From assembly GCA_030158665.1 (NCBI GenBank), contig JAOASM010000023.1:1-43109 (forward strand): a DNA stretch of 43,109 nt. Direction: 5' to 3'. Each line of letters opens with the position of its first letter. Position 1 is the first letter of the stretch. The notes under the pieces were generated by a model. The model had not been told where the DNA came from. It ran no database searches and saw nothing but the letters and a program-made list of their open reading frames with translations. A program made the position numbers and the translations under genes. The stretch comes from Sediminibacterium sp. (lineage in GTDB: Bacteria; Bacteroidota; Bacteroidia; Chitinophagales; Chitinophagaceae). Of this stretch, positions 7,827 to 16,786 are shown one piece after another.

Positions 7827-10800
7827 TTAAAAATAACGGATGGCTCTAGAACTCAATGCCCAATCCTTCCAGTCCCCATGTAGTCTTCCTTGAGTAGGGT
7901 TAGTAGCAAAATCTAGAATCCACACAAAATTGTTGCTAAATTGACTAGAAGTTACATACCATCCATTGGTAGCAAAACCTCCTAATTGAGTTCGAGCATT
8001 GAATAGCAATAACATTTCATCTTTACTAGGCAAAAACCAATCTGAGTAACCATTTAAAGTTAATGCCGCACTATAATTTGCAGCATTGGTAGTAGATGTA
8101 CACAAATTAATAATGTCATTTGTGTTTTGCAAACCTGTTCCAATTGCCGTGCCATTAGCCCCAGCTAAAAATGTACCAGCACATCCCCAATCTTTGAGAG
8201 GATTGTCGGTCTCTGCAGCAATGATGCCATGTACTATTTCTGGATCATACCCTGGATCACCCACTTTGAATATATAAGCCAATTTACCACCAAGGTAAGC
8301 TTCGCCAATAGAGGGATTTAATGTCTTAAACCTCATATTAGGACTATAAAATGTGGTGTTACCAACTGTGATATATGCTCTAACAAAATATTTAGTAGCT
8401 ACCGTTAATCCTGTAATATCGAAACTAAAAGTTCCAGGAATTGAACTGCCGTTTGCAATTTTTTGATCCGTGATTTTCGGATTGATAGATGTTCCATAAC
8501 AAATTCCATATTCCTCGATATTGACATATGAACTAGGTATCTTCCCCGCTATTGTCGCTGAAGATTTTGTGATGTTACTAACAATCAAGTTGGTTATTTT
8601 AGGTATTGGCACTGTTCCTTTAACCCAGTTTGAATTATTTCCAGACATATTAAAATTGTACAAACTATACACAACTTGAAATTGTCCAGGGCTATAAGTG
8701 ATATTATAATTAGAGGAAGAGAAAGTTCCTCCAGTAGCTGCAGAAGGGGTAATACTATAATAACCCACAGCATCATCTATTGCTGTTCCACCAGATGCTG
8801 CTAATGTCACTGAACCTATATTTTCATTATTCATTAAACCAGTTGCTGTAAAATATTTACTTCCAACTCCCAGGTTGATACGTGATCCATAAAACTTTTG
8901 AAAATATTTTCCTGTAATTGCTAAAGCAGCAGGAGCCACATAACTTGTAGTGGCAGATACGGTCAAGCCATCTGCACTTGTAGATGAAAAAGTAAGGTTG
9001 CCACTGTGATTTCCAACATTTGTAGTTCGCTTAAGTCTTACATATAATGGCTGCAAAATCAAACGGTCTGCAGTGGGATACATTTTAGTTGTGTCACTAA
9101 AACCTGAGTTTGCCAAAACAGATGTTTCAAATCCGGATGGCGCAACCACTAAAACATGGTTTATAATGTTTTCGGCCTGAACGGCAATTGTAGTTGTAGC
9201 AGATGGTGAACCATATGTAGTATTTAAACTAGGGATCGAATTGGCAACTAAAGTAATTGTAGGCTTTTTAACAGAAACAGAAATCGTTGTGATTTCACTC
9301 CAATTGATAGAAGAATCTTTTTTATAATTAGCTGCTCTAACACGGACAAGCAAATTTTCAACTAATTCTGTAGGTGTTCCAGAAATGACACCTGTCAAAG
9401 TATTGAAATTTAACCCAATTGGCAAGGGATCCATTACTTCGAATTTTTTTGCTTCTCCTCCTGTATTAATAGGCGTAAAAGCAACCCCATCGTAATTAAT
9501 AAAAAACTTCAATGGACTAATATAATTAATGGTTGGCGGCAATTTAGTAATATTAATATTAGCAGTATAGTTATAATTACATATGCCTTTTGTATAAGCA
9601 TAGTTAATTGCATAAATACCGCTAGTACTTAACCCAGGCGTGAAAGATCCATCACTATTGTTAAAAGACAATCCACTAGGAGCATAAGAGAAAGTACCAT
9701 TCAGAGGGCCATTGATGTAATTTATTTTTTTAAGAGTTGAATCCGCTTCATCAAAAATATAACCACCATAAGACAAGGAAGTAAAAGGGTCTTGTATTAC
9801 TGTAACTGTAACTTTTGCAGTATTGATACAACCTACACTTGCATCAGTACCTTTTACAATGTAAGTTGTTGTAACTGCAGGAGTAACTGTTAAGCTTGAT
9901 CCAGATGATGCAATAGTCCCATTAGATAAAGACCATGAATAATCTATAGCACCTGTAGCCGTTAAAGTAACTGGATTGCCTGGACAGATTGTAACATCTG
10001 ATGAAGCTTTTACAGCTGTGCCCGTAACTGGATTTAAACTTGGAGTAAGATTGCCATTTGCATAACCAGTTCCAGATCCCCCTAAATAAAAATTATCACC
10101 AACAGGAATTAAACAAGTTAATTGGGACAGGTTAGAAACAGGTGTCGAAGAAGCAGTAAATCCACCTGTATAAATCATTTGTGTATAATCGTAATTTAAA
10201 GCACATGTTGTTTGAACCAAATCCGATTTAGGTGTCGAAGAAGCAGTAAATCCACCTGTATAAATCATTTGTGTGTAGTCGTAATTCAAAGCACATGTTT
10301 CTTGAACTAAATCCGATTTAGGCGTCGAAGAAGCAGTAAATCCACCTGTATAAATCATTTGTGTATAGTCGTAATTCAAAGCACATGTTTCTTGAACTAA
10401 ATCTGATTTAGGCGTTGAAGAAGCAGTAAATCCGCCTTTGAAAATACTTGGATATTCAATCGTTCCCGAATTAATGCCATTGGTTATTTCGACAGTTGTT
10501 GATATGGTATTATTACATGTGCTATAAGTATAATAAACAGTATAAGTTCCGATCGTACTCATATTTGGATAAATCAGACCATTGTCAGGATTTATTTTTA
10601 AATTAGCTGAGCTTGCGCTAAAAGTGCCACTCGCTATACCAGTTAGTATGACTTCTTGTGGCGTAGTGATAGTATTTGAAATTTGCGTAGGATAACTGAT
10701 TGTGGTAATTCCCATGTCAATCACTGTTACACGCACTTTAATTTTTTCTCTACATCCAATATTTTCACCAGCAGTAAGTGTGTAAGTAGTTGTAACAGTT

Positions 10801-11435
10801 GGATTCGCTTTTGGACTTTGCAAATTTGCATTATCTAAACTTAAGGATGGTTCCCATTTATAAACTGTTGCGCCAGTACCGGTTGTTGTTAAATTAATAC
10901 AATTACCTAAAATAATTGCTGTATCATTAATGGTTTTTAAATATGGCCCTGTTGTATTATTAATTGTATTCGCATTAAGATTTCCACTGGCACCTGAACT
11001 AGCAATACCACCACTGTAGATATTGATTAATTCTGGAGCTGGGCAGGTAGATCCATTAAGCACATTGTTATTCGATCCACCATAACTACCACCACGATAC
11101 ATTAAAAACTCTTCTGGAATAGTAAATGTACAAGTTGATCCATTAATGACATTATTATTTGATCCACCATAACTACCACCACGATACATTAAAAACTCTT
11201 CTGGAATAGTAAATGTACAAGTTGATCCATTAATGACATTATTATTTGATCCACCATAACTACCACCCCAATAAATTTTAAGTGTTTCGGGAACTGAAAA
11301 AGTACATGCAGACCCTTGCAGTCCTACACTTGAGGAACCACCATAGTTGCCACCAGCATAAGGAGGCCCCTGAGCATTTAAAACAAATGCTGCAGTTAGA
11401 AAATAAAAAAATAAAATGGTTCTAATTAATTTCAC
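7827..11435 (-). CDS. Large secreted repeat protein: Cys-containing repeats, Ig/MBG-like domains, DUF1566-like end
   Basis: A 1,202-residue exported protein with a GTG start and a signal peptide ending in NAQG. Domains in order: 29-residue repeats (about 20-130; GGSYGGSNNN and GSTCTFTIPEEF), a PKD/Ig-like region (about 150-320), 30-residue repeats (about 330-450; GGFTASSTP and ETCALNYDYTQ), another Ig-like region, a putative-Ig domain (LPIGLNFNTLTGVISGTP, near 680), MBG/YDG-like modules (about 790-930; FYGSRINLGVG), a fibronectin-like module (about 945-1040), and a C-terminal region of about 130 residues with GYSDWFLPSKDEM, typical of the DUF1566/Lcl C-terminal lectin-like fold. Both repeat sets contain one Cys per unit. 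It stands between an FGE-like gene and a LamG gene, with 17-18 base gaps. Probable adhesin or fibre accessory; function is inferred. Confidence 0.85.
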   Translation of the reverse strand: MKLIRTILFFYFLTAAFVLNAQGPPYAGGNYGGSSSVGLQGSACTFSVPETLKIYWGGSYGGSNNNVINGSTCTFTIPEEFLMYRGGSYGGSNNNVINGSTCTFTIPEEFLMYRGGSYGGSNNNVLNGSTCPAPELINIYSGGIASSGASGNLNANTINNTTGPYLKTINDTAIILGNCINLTTTGTGATVYKWEPSLSLDNANLQSPKANPTVTTTYTLTAGENIGCREKIKVRVTVIDMGITTISYPTQISNTITTPQEVILTGIASGTFSASSANLKINPDNGLIYPNMSTIGTYTVYYTYSTCNNTISTTVEITNGINSGTIEYPSIFKGGFTASSTPKSDLVQETCALNYDYTQMIYTGGFTASSTPKSDLVQETCALNYDYTQMIYTGGFTASSTPKSDLVQTTCALNYDYTQMIYTGGFTASSTPVSNLSQLTCLIPVGDNFYLGGSGTGYANGNLTPSLNPVTGTAVKASSDVTICPGNPVTLTATGAIDYSWSLSNGTIASSGSSLTVTPAVTTTYIVKGTDASVGCINTAKVTVTVIQDPFTSLSYGGYIFDEADSTLKKINYINGPLNGTFSYAPSGLSFNNSDGSFTPGLSTSGIYAINYAYTKGICNYNYTANINITKLPPTINYISPLKFFINYDGVAFTPINTGGEAKKFEVMDPLPIGLNFNTLTGVISGTPTELVENLLVRVRAANYKKDSSINWSEITTISVSVKKPTITLVANSIPSLNTTYGSPSATTTIAVQAENIINHVLVVAPSGFETSVLANSGFSDTTKMYPTADRLILQPLYVRLKRTTNVGNHSGNLTFSSTSADGLTVSATTSYVAPAALAITGKYFQKFYGSRINLGVGSKYFTATGLMNNENIGSVTLAASGGTAIDDAVGYYSITPSAATGGTFSSSNYNITYSPGQFQVVYSLYNFNMSGNNSNWVKGTVPIPKITNLIVSNITKSSATIAGKIPSSYVNIEEYGICYGTSINPKITDQKIANGSSIPGTFSFDITGLTVATKYFVRAYITVGNTTFYSPNMRFKTLNPSIGEAYLGGKLAYIFKVGDPGYDPEIVHGIIAAETDNPLKDWGCAGTFLAGANGTAIGTGLQNTNDIINLCTSTTNAANYSAALTLNGYSDWFLPSKDEMLLLFNARTQLGGFATNGWYVTSSQFSNNFVWILDFATNPTQGRLHGDWKDWALSSRAIRYF
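10141..10440 (-). repeat. 90-bp tandem repeats (30 aa), about 3.3 units
   Basis: Units begin at 10141, 10231, 10321 and, partially, 10411. Each encodes 30 residues, GG-F-T-A-S-S-T-P then a segment with one Cys and ending QMIYT. Copies differ by a few bases only, pointing to fairly recent duplication. The period is a multiple of three, so loss or gain of units keeps the frame. Confidence 0.93.
11040..11275 (-). repeat. 87-bp tandem repeats (29 aa), two perfect copies plus diverged partial copies
   Basis: The copies 11074-11160 and 11161-11247 are identical base for base. A third starts at 11248 and diverges after about 20 bases, and a diverged part-copy lies at about 11040-11073. Each full unit encodes 29 residues with GGSYGG, one Cys and EEFLMYR. 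Confidence 0.93.
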
Positions 11436-11453
11436 TTATAGAATACTTGAATA

Positions 11454-12995
11454 TTAATAAGTGTGACTTCTTATACCTCTTCCACCAACAGACGGATAAT
11501 ACCCATTACTAAAATTATCAGTAGCACTAGCGTATTTATAAAAAGTCCTATCAGATACCTGTAAATGTGCTGTAGTTGTAGCATTATCAAATGAGCCACC
11601 TTTTACAAAATTTCCTGCACTAATTCCATATGATGTCGGCCATCCTGTTACGTTTGCGTTTCCATTAGTACCTAGTACTCCATCTCCATTAGTCGTTGTG
11701 AAATTAGAATAGTCGTAACCGCTCCCCCCTCCAACAACTTGTTCAGCCATATTGCCAGCAATATCCAAAATACCATAATAAGTTGCAGCAGCCTGAGATC
11801 TTGTAGAAGTTGCTGTTGCAGCGTATCCAGATCTAAAAGGCACCCAGTTTACATCTTCCCATGCGTAAAGCACTAGACCTTCTCCAAGGTTTGATGGTTT
11901 TTCTGAAAAGGTTCCATTGCCACTATTATTATTATTGGATTTTGTGATTAAAGTATTCCCCCATGGATACTCATAGGCCACTGGATTTAAAGGCCCTCTG
12001 CATAGTTTTTCAAATTCAAATTCTGTCATAGGCCTTAATCCAGACCAATCTAAAAAAGCCGTCAAATCTAACCAACCTAGATAACCTACAGGAGTATATT
12101 TTTCATTTACATTATAAGAAAATATAGCAGGAATGGTATTGTAAGTTCCTGCAGTTTGTATGTACACTTCAATTTTTTGACCACCGCCACCAGAAAAATA
12201 AGTGATCCCATTCGGATACCTCACTGGATTCCATTTTGATAACCTTACTGCTTGTTGGTCATAAGTAAGGGTATTTAAAAATTCAACAAAACTAACTGTA
12301 CTAATTTCATACTTCATACACCAAAAGCCATTGTAACCAAGAGGAAAAGTTGCAGGCAATCTTTTAGGACAACCATAAATAGGATTTGAAGTATATACAG
12401 ATGCATCACCTAATCCAGCTGTTTGTTTGGCTTCATCAATATATAAAGCACTACTTACATTGTCTCCGTTCGAAAAATTACTTGTATTCACTGGTCTACC
12501 ATCTCCAATATAAAATCCCCCTTGCGGAACATAAACCATTTCCATACCCAATACTTTAAAATTATCGGACAATGAAGTTGTAATAGTGGGATTCGTATTA
12601 AGCGTACTGTTAAATTTTAATTTTATTGTATGTGCACTGATATTGCCTGTTCCTGATGCAGTTCTTCTTATATATACACCCATACCATCCGCTACAGCAT
12701 CAACAGTCAATAAATTGGAACCCGAAACAGCTACACTACTATGATCTGCAGATGTTGTACTTAATATTGCAGATGACCATATATTAGTACTTGAGCAGGC
12801 TTGTCGTTTTACAAACACCCACACGCCATCCATATTTGCTGGGCCTGTTGTAATTTTCCAACTATTATCCCATGAAATATTAAAACTTATTGTTTTCTCT
12901 ACATGGTCATAGGTTGGTGCGCCAATAACTAAATTATTAGCCTTTACAATTGTGAATGAAAAAACACATGTGATGAAAAGAAAAAAATGTTTCAT
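11454..12995 (-). CDS. Secreted FGE-sulfatase-fold (SUMF1-like) protein, paralogue 1
   Basis: A 513-residue exported protein. A signal peptide is followed by a beta-rich N-terminal domain (about 20-165) with the motif SWDNSW and VWVFVKRQ, then a formylglycine-generating-enzyme-like domain (about 168-513: EMVYVPQGGFYIGDG, FWCMKYEIS, LDWSGLRPMTEFEFEKLCRG, YPWGNTL, ILDIAGNMAEQV, FVKGGSFDN, GGRGIRS). In true FGE enzymes two cysteines follow the GGS segment; here that stretch has none, so sulfatase activation is unlikely. The fold is also used for ligand binding, as in C-type-lectin-like receptor proteins and the gliding/T9SS proteins GldJ and GldK. It is one of three tandem paralogues, about 18 bases from each neighbour in this run. 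Probable surface binding protein; inference. Confidence 0.88.
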   Translation of the reverse strand: MKHFFLFITCVFSFTIVKANNLVIGAPTYDHVEKTISFNISWDNSWKITTGPANMDGVWVFVKRQACSSTNIWSSAILSTTSADHSSVAVSGSNLLTVDAVADGMGVYIRRTASGTGNISAHTIKLKFNSTLNTNPTITTSLSDNFKVLGMEMVYVPQGGFYIGDGRPVNTSNFSNGDNVSSALYIDEAKQTAGLGDASVYTSNPIYGCPKRLPATFPLGYNGFWCMKYEISTVSFVEFLNTLTYDQQAVRLSKWNPVRYPNGITYFSGGGGQKIEVYIQTAGTYNTIPAIFSYNVNEKYTPVGYLGWLDLTAFLDWSGLRPMTEFEFEKLCRGPLNPVAYEYPWGNTLITKSNNNNSGNGTFSEKPSNLGEGLVLYAWEDVNWVPFRSGYAATATSTRSQAAATYYGILDIAGNMAEQVVGGGSGYDYSNFTTTNGDGVLGTNGNANVTGWPTSYGISAGNFVKGGSFDNATTTAHLQVSDRTFYKYASATDNFSNGYYPSVGGRGIRSHTY

Positions 12996-13013
12996 ATAAA
13001 AAAATTAAAATGA

Positions 13014-14522
13014 TTAAAATGATCTTACCCCTCTTCCACCTACTGATCCATTTCTGCTATCTTTGTTAGTCGAAAGACCATCATAAAATGTTCTATCAGA
13101 AACTTGAATAATATTTAATCCATAAGCTGGAGAATAATGATAGCCGCCTTTCAAAATAGTTCCAGAAGATACGCCGCCATTGATTGGCCAAAAATCGACA
13201 TTAGCTAATCCCAAATCATTTAAAACACCATCGCCATTAGTAATTGTAAATTTGGTATAATTAAATTGACTTCCACCTCCCACGCACTGCTCCCACATCT
13301 GTCCTCCAATATCTAAAATGCCATAATATGTAGCCCCTGCTTGCGATCTATTCGTTGTGCTTGTGGCTGCAAATCCAGATCTTATTGCTCCAAGATTATC
13401 TTTGTAATTACAGTTACCATCAGCACCGGAAGTCCAAGTAATATTTGCACCGTATTGCCCATTAACAACCTGATTGATTAAAGTATTGCCCCAAGGATAT
13501 TCATTTTTAACAGGAAGAAGTGGACCTCTACAGACTTTTTCAAATTCAAATTCAGACATGGGTCTCAATCCTGACCAGTCTAAAATAGACGTTAAGTCCT
13601 GCCAAAGTAAATTTTCAGGAATGTGAGGGTATACTGAGGTAAATCTTGCAGGAACTGTATTGAATGTTCCTTTACCACCTGCTGGAATATAGGTTCTAAA
13701 TCCACTCCAGTTGTTGTTAAAATAGATGTTATCATTATTGGGCAAATTCGTCTCCCCTCTTACTGTTAGCTTAACAGCTTGTTGGTCATAGGTTAAAGTA
13801 TTTAAAAATTCAACATTTAGACCTTGTGATATTTCATATTTCATGCAATAAAATCCATTATATCCATAAGGGAAAGTGGATGGAAGATCAACTGGAGCAC
13901 CCAACTTTGGATCTGACGTATAATTAGAATAAGCGCCTAGTCCATTTGTTTGAATAGCATTAGTGATTTTTACAGGCTGAGTTGTTGTACCAACAGAAAA
14001 GTTATTTGTATTGGTTGTTCTACCATCACCTACATAAAATTCACCTTGAGGGACATACACCATTTCTATCCCTAATATTTTAAAATTATCATTAGCTGTA
14101 GTTACAATAGTTGGATTCGTTGTGGCTAATTTAATCATAATTGTTTGTGTCGCTACTGAACCAACTACATTAGCACCAATTCTTTTAACAAACACACCCA
14201 TACCATCCTGAACTGCATCAACAGCAACATCAGTTGATGTGTTACCTCCCACCATTGCAGAATGTTGTGCACTTGTGGTATTTAATTTTTGATGTACCCA
14301 TTCATTATTCCCAGTACATTTTTGTCTTTTTACAAAAATCCATACTGCATCCCAATTAGAAGGTCCAGCACTTATAGACCAGCTATTATCCCAAGAAATT
14401 GTAAATGTTAGGGTCTGATTGGCATGGTTATATATTGGAGGCGTACCAATAACTAAATTATTTGCGTTGGCATTAAGCAGCACAAATAAGGACATCATCA
14501 ATAAAAATAAACTCTTTTTCAT
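13014..14522 (-). CDS. Secreted FGE-sulfatase-fold protein, paralogue 2
   Basis: The reading frame is open from 14600, but the first 26 codons overlap the upstream gene and give no signal peptide. The ATG at 14522 begins a clear one (MKKSLFLLMMSLFVLLNANA), 22 bases after the upstream stop. The 502-residue product has the N-terminal SWDNSW domain and the FGE-like domain (EMVYVPQGEFYVGDG, LDWSGLRPMSEFEFEKVCRG, YPWGNTLI, ILDIGGQMWEQCVGG, ending GGRGVRSF). The stretch after ILKGGYHY carries no cysteine, so it is probably non-catalytic. It is closest in sequence to its two neighbours, and clearly the result of old gene duplication because the copies differ along their whole length. Likely role: extracellular binding or structural partner of the fibre proteins. 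Confidence 0.88.
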   Translation of the reverse strand: MKKSLFLLMMSLFVLLNANANNLVIGTPPIYNHANQTLTFTISWDNSWSISAGPSNWDAVWIFVKRQKCTGNNEWVHQKLNTTSAQHSAMVGGNTSTDVAVDAVQDGMGVFVKRIGANVVGSVATQTIMIKLATTNPTIVTTANDNFKILGIEMVYVPQGEFYVGDGRTTNTNNFSVGTTTQPVKITNAIQTNGLGAYSNYTSDPKLGAPVDLPSTFPYGYNGFYCMKYEISQGLNVEFLNTLTYDQQAVKLTVRGETNLPNNDNIYFNNNWSGFRTYIPAGGKGTFNTVPARFTSVYPHIPENLLWQDLTSILDWSGLRPMSEFEFEKVCRGPLLPVKNEYPWGNTLINQVVNGQYGANITWTSGADGNCNYKDNLGAIRSGFAATSTTNRSQAGATYYGILDIGGQMWEQCVGGGSQFNYTKFTITNGDGVLNDLGLANVDFWPINGGVSSGTILKGGYHYSPAYGLNIIQVSDRTFYDGLSTNKDSRNGSVGGRGVRSF

Positions 14523-14544
14523 ATTCAACATTTTATAATAAAAT

Positions 14545-16074
14545 TTAAAAACTACGTACTCCTCTTCCACCTGCTTCTCTATATCTTGTTGTGTTTCCAT
14601 TCTCTGATTGCCCTTGATAGTAACTCCTATCAGAAATTTGACAATACCTCACTTCTGATGTACTTGTATTAAATGCACCACCTCTAAAAATTGTACCAGA
14701 ACTTAGTCCTCCACTTTTTGGCCACCCAGTTACATCTGCCAATCCAACATTGGTTAAAGCGCCGTCTCCATTTGTTGTAGTAAAACTTGAATAGTTAAAT
14801 CCTGCACCACCAACACATTGTTCATACAAGTTTCCAGAAAATTCCATCACACCATAATAGGTTGCACCTGCCTGAGATCTATTGGAATTAGCTGTAGCCG
14901 CGAAGCCAGAACGAATTGGACCTACATTGTGGTTATACCAACAATTGCCGTCATAAATGGTGTTTGATGTTTCTGAACTAGTATTTGTACTTGAAAAATT
15001 ACCATTACTTGTTCCAATTTTAGTAGTACCCCAAGCATATTCATTTGCAACAGGATAAACTGTACCTCTTGCTACTTTTTCATACTCAAATTCTGTCATA
15101 GGCCTTAGACCAGCCCAATCTAAATAAGAAGTAAGATCCTGCCAGTTTAAATAGCCTGCAGGAATAAAAGCATTATAGGTATTAGTTAACCCAAAGACTG
15201 CAGGAATTGTATTATTGGTTCCAGCAGTAACAACTTTAATCTCTTGTCTAAAATTATTTAATGCATAACTAAAGTAAGTACCTACAGTACTGGGAACTCT
15301 ACCAGACCAAACGCCAATTCTTGAAGCTTGTTGGTCGTAACTTAAAGTATTTAAATAATCAACAATTTGTTGTTGATTCACTTCGTATTTCATACAATAA
15401 AATGCATTATACCCTAAAGGGAAACTACCAGGGAGACTTACTACAGAACCATAACTTGGATCACTTACATAATTAGAATAATCACCTAATCCATTTGTTT
15501 GTTTAGTTGCATTAATTAATAATGGACTTGCTCCTCCATTATTTGAAAAACTATTTGACGTTATACTTCTACCATCTCCTACATAAAACTGCCCTTGGGG
15601 AACATATACCATTTCTATACCAATCACTTTAAAATTATCGGATGAAGTACTTGAGCCAGTTAATTCGGGATTGTATACTCCTGATAACTTCAATGACACT
15701 TCACTTGTTGTTGCAAATGATCCAATCGCATTTGATTCAGCACTAGGGCGATGTACAAATACACCCATGCCATCTGTTACCGCATCTGCAACTAGTCCAA
15801 AAGTCCCCGTTACTGAGTGATCAGATGAGGTACTACTTAAAACAGCATGAGACCAAATTCCATTTGCACCGCAGGGCTGTCGCTTTACAAAAATCCAAAC
15901 TGCATCCCAATTGGAGGGACCTGAATTCACACGCCAACTATTGTCCCATTTTATAGTGAATGTTATTTTATTAGTTGTGGCATTATATGTGGGTGCACCA
16001 ATGACTAAATTATTAGCAAATAACTTTACAGAAAATAGTACAAAGAGGATACTTAATAAAAATACTTTTTTCAT
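14545..16074 (-). CDS. Secreted FGE-sulfatase-fold protein, paralogue 3
   Basis: A 509-residue exported protein with a signal peptide (KKVFLLSILFVLFSVKLFA), the SWRVNSGPSNWDAVWIFVK form of the N-terminal domain, and the FGE-like domain (EMVYVPQGQFYVGDG, LDWAGLRPMTEFEYEKVARG, YAWGTTKI, GVMEFSGNLYEQCVGG, ending GGRGVRSF). Near the C-terminus a single Cys occurs in RYCQISDRSYY, where FGE enzymes have a structural residue; the catalytic pair is missing. It is the first of the three FGE-like genes in transcription order and lies 7 bases after the LamG gene at 16082. The set of three suggests different ligands or a mixed assembly. A catalytic role is not supported; a binding role is inferred. Confidence 0.88.
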   Translation of the reverse strand: MKKVFLLSILFVLFSVKLFANNLVIGAPTYNATTNKITFTIKWDNSWRVNSGPSNWDAVWIFVKRQPCGANGIWSHAVLSSTSSDHSVTGTFGLVADAVTDGMGVFVHRPSAESNAIGSFATTSEVSLKLSGVYNPELTGSSTSSDNFKVIGIEMVYVPQGQFYVGDGRSITSNSFSNNGGASPLLINATKQTNGLGDYSNYVSDPSYGSVVSLPGSFPLGYNAFYCMKYEVNQQQIVDYLNTLSYDQQASRIGVWSGRVPSTVGTYFSYALNNFRQEIKVVTAGTNNTIPAVFGLTNTYNAFIPAGYLNWQDLTSYLDWAGLRPMTEFEYEKVARGTVYPVANEYAWGTTKIGTSNGNFSSTNTSSETSNTIYDGNCWYNHNVGPIRSGFAATANSNRSQAGATYYGVMEFSGNLYEQCVGGAGFNYSSFTTTNGDGALTNVGLADVTGWPKSGGLSSGTIFRGGAFNTSTSEVRYCQISDRSYYQGQSENGNTTRYREAGGRGVRSF

Positions 16075-16081
16075 TTTTAAA

Positions 16082-16783
16082 TTAATTTATTGCAGAATTA
16101 TACAGTCCAAGTTCTAAAGGATTCGCTCCTCCAGCATCTCCTTGATCAAAACGATAATATAATTTTAAGGCTGCATTTAAGTTGGGATCAATATTTGCAT
16201 ACATATATTTTTGGATATCAGTCCTTGTTCTTACACTATTCCATATTCTTAGTTCGTCAATTGTAAAATTTCCATTTTCACCAATGCCATCCACATTTGA
16301 ACCCAATCTAAAAAGAGTTGGCAATTGTGCAGTTGCAGAAACGGCATAAGTGGCAATTGAGTTGGCATTTTTATAGACTGTTAAAACTGCTGCGTTTTTT
16401 ACTAATGCAATGTGGATCCATTGGTTTGATTCAAGTGTTCCTGGCGTTTGCCAACCTGTAATTCCCCCTAAGTCACTTATTTGTAATTTTAAATGGGTGG
16501 TGTTTTTTGCAATATGTAAACCAATATTATCATAAGCCGAAAATACCCTATCATTACTTCCATCAGCACCTGTATTCTTTATCCAAAATTCAATCGTAAA
16601 ATCAACTATAGAATCATTAACATATACTTGTCCAACTCCATAGGTATTGGTTCCATTAAAATTGAGCGCATTGCCAAAATTAATATCATTGTATTGCAAT
16701 GACTGCAATTGAGGCAAAGTAGTTTGTGACCAACTAGTATTGGAAAAAATAATTAAAAATAATATGGTGAATACAATTCTCAT
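16082..16783 (-). CDS. Secreted single LamG-domain protein
   Basis: A 233-residue exported protein: signal peptide (about 1-19, ending SWSQ), a short linker TTLPQLQS, and one LamG-like jellyroll (ALNFNGTNTYGVG, FTIEFWIKN, NQWIHIALVKN, FTIDELRIWNSVRT). A LamG domain of about 200 residues fills the protein, so it is a minimal lectin-type module. The C-terminus ends soon after the last strands, without a T9SS sorting domain. It begins 3 bases after the stop of the giant gene at 16787 and ends 7 bases before the first FGE-like gene, so translation is probably coupled. Its N-terminal linker resembles those of the other LamG proteins in the locus. A ligand cannot be named. Confidence 0.86.
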   Translation of the reverse strand: MRIVFTILFLIIFSNTSWSQTTLPQLQSLQYNDINFGNALNFNGTNTYGVGQVYVNDSIVDFTIEFWIKNTGADGSNDRVFSAYDNIGLHIAKNTTHLKLQISDLGGITGWQTPGTLESNQWIHIALVKNAAVLTVYKNANSIATYAVSATAQLPTLFRLGSNVDGIGENGNFTIDELRIWNSVRTRTDIQKYMYANIDPNLNAALKLYYRFDQGDAGGANPLELGLYNSAIN

Positions 16784-16786
16784 ATA

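Noticed and set aside
14523..14600. Long N-terminal extension of the second FGE-like gene (from 14600)
   Set aside because: It overlaps the end of the upstream gene, is charged, and would bury the signal peptide that begins at the ATG at 14522.
11454..16074. Diversity-generating retroelement with FGE-fold target proteins
   Set aside because: No reverse transcriptase or template repeat is visible. The three paralogues differ along the whole length, not just in a short C-terminal variable region. An element elsewhere in the genome cannot be excluded.
11454..16074. Sulfatase-activating enzymes
   Set aside because: The catalytic cysteine pair after the GGS-like segment is missing in all three, and no sulfatase gene is nearby.
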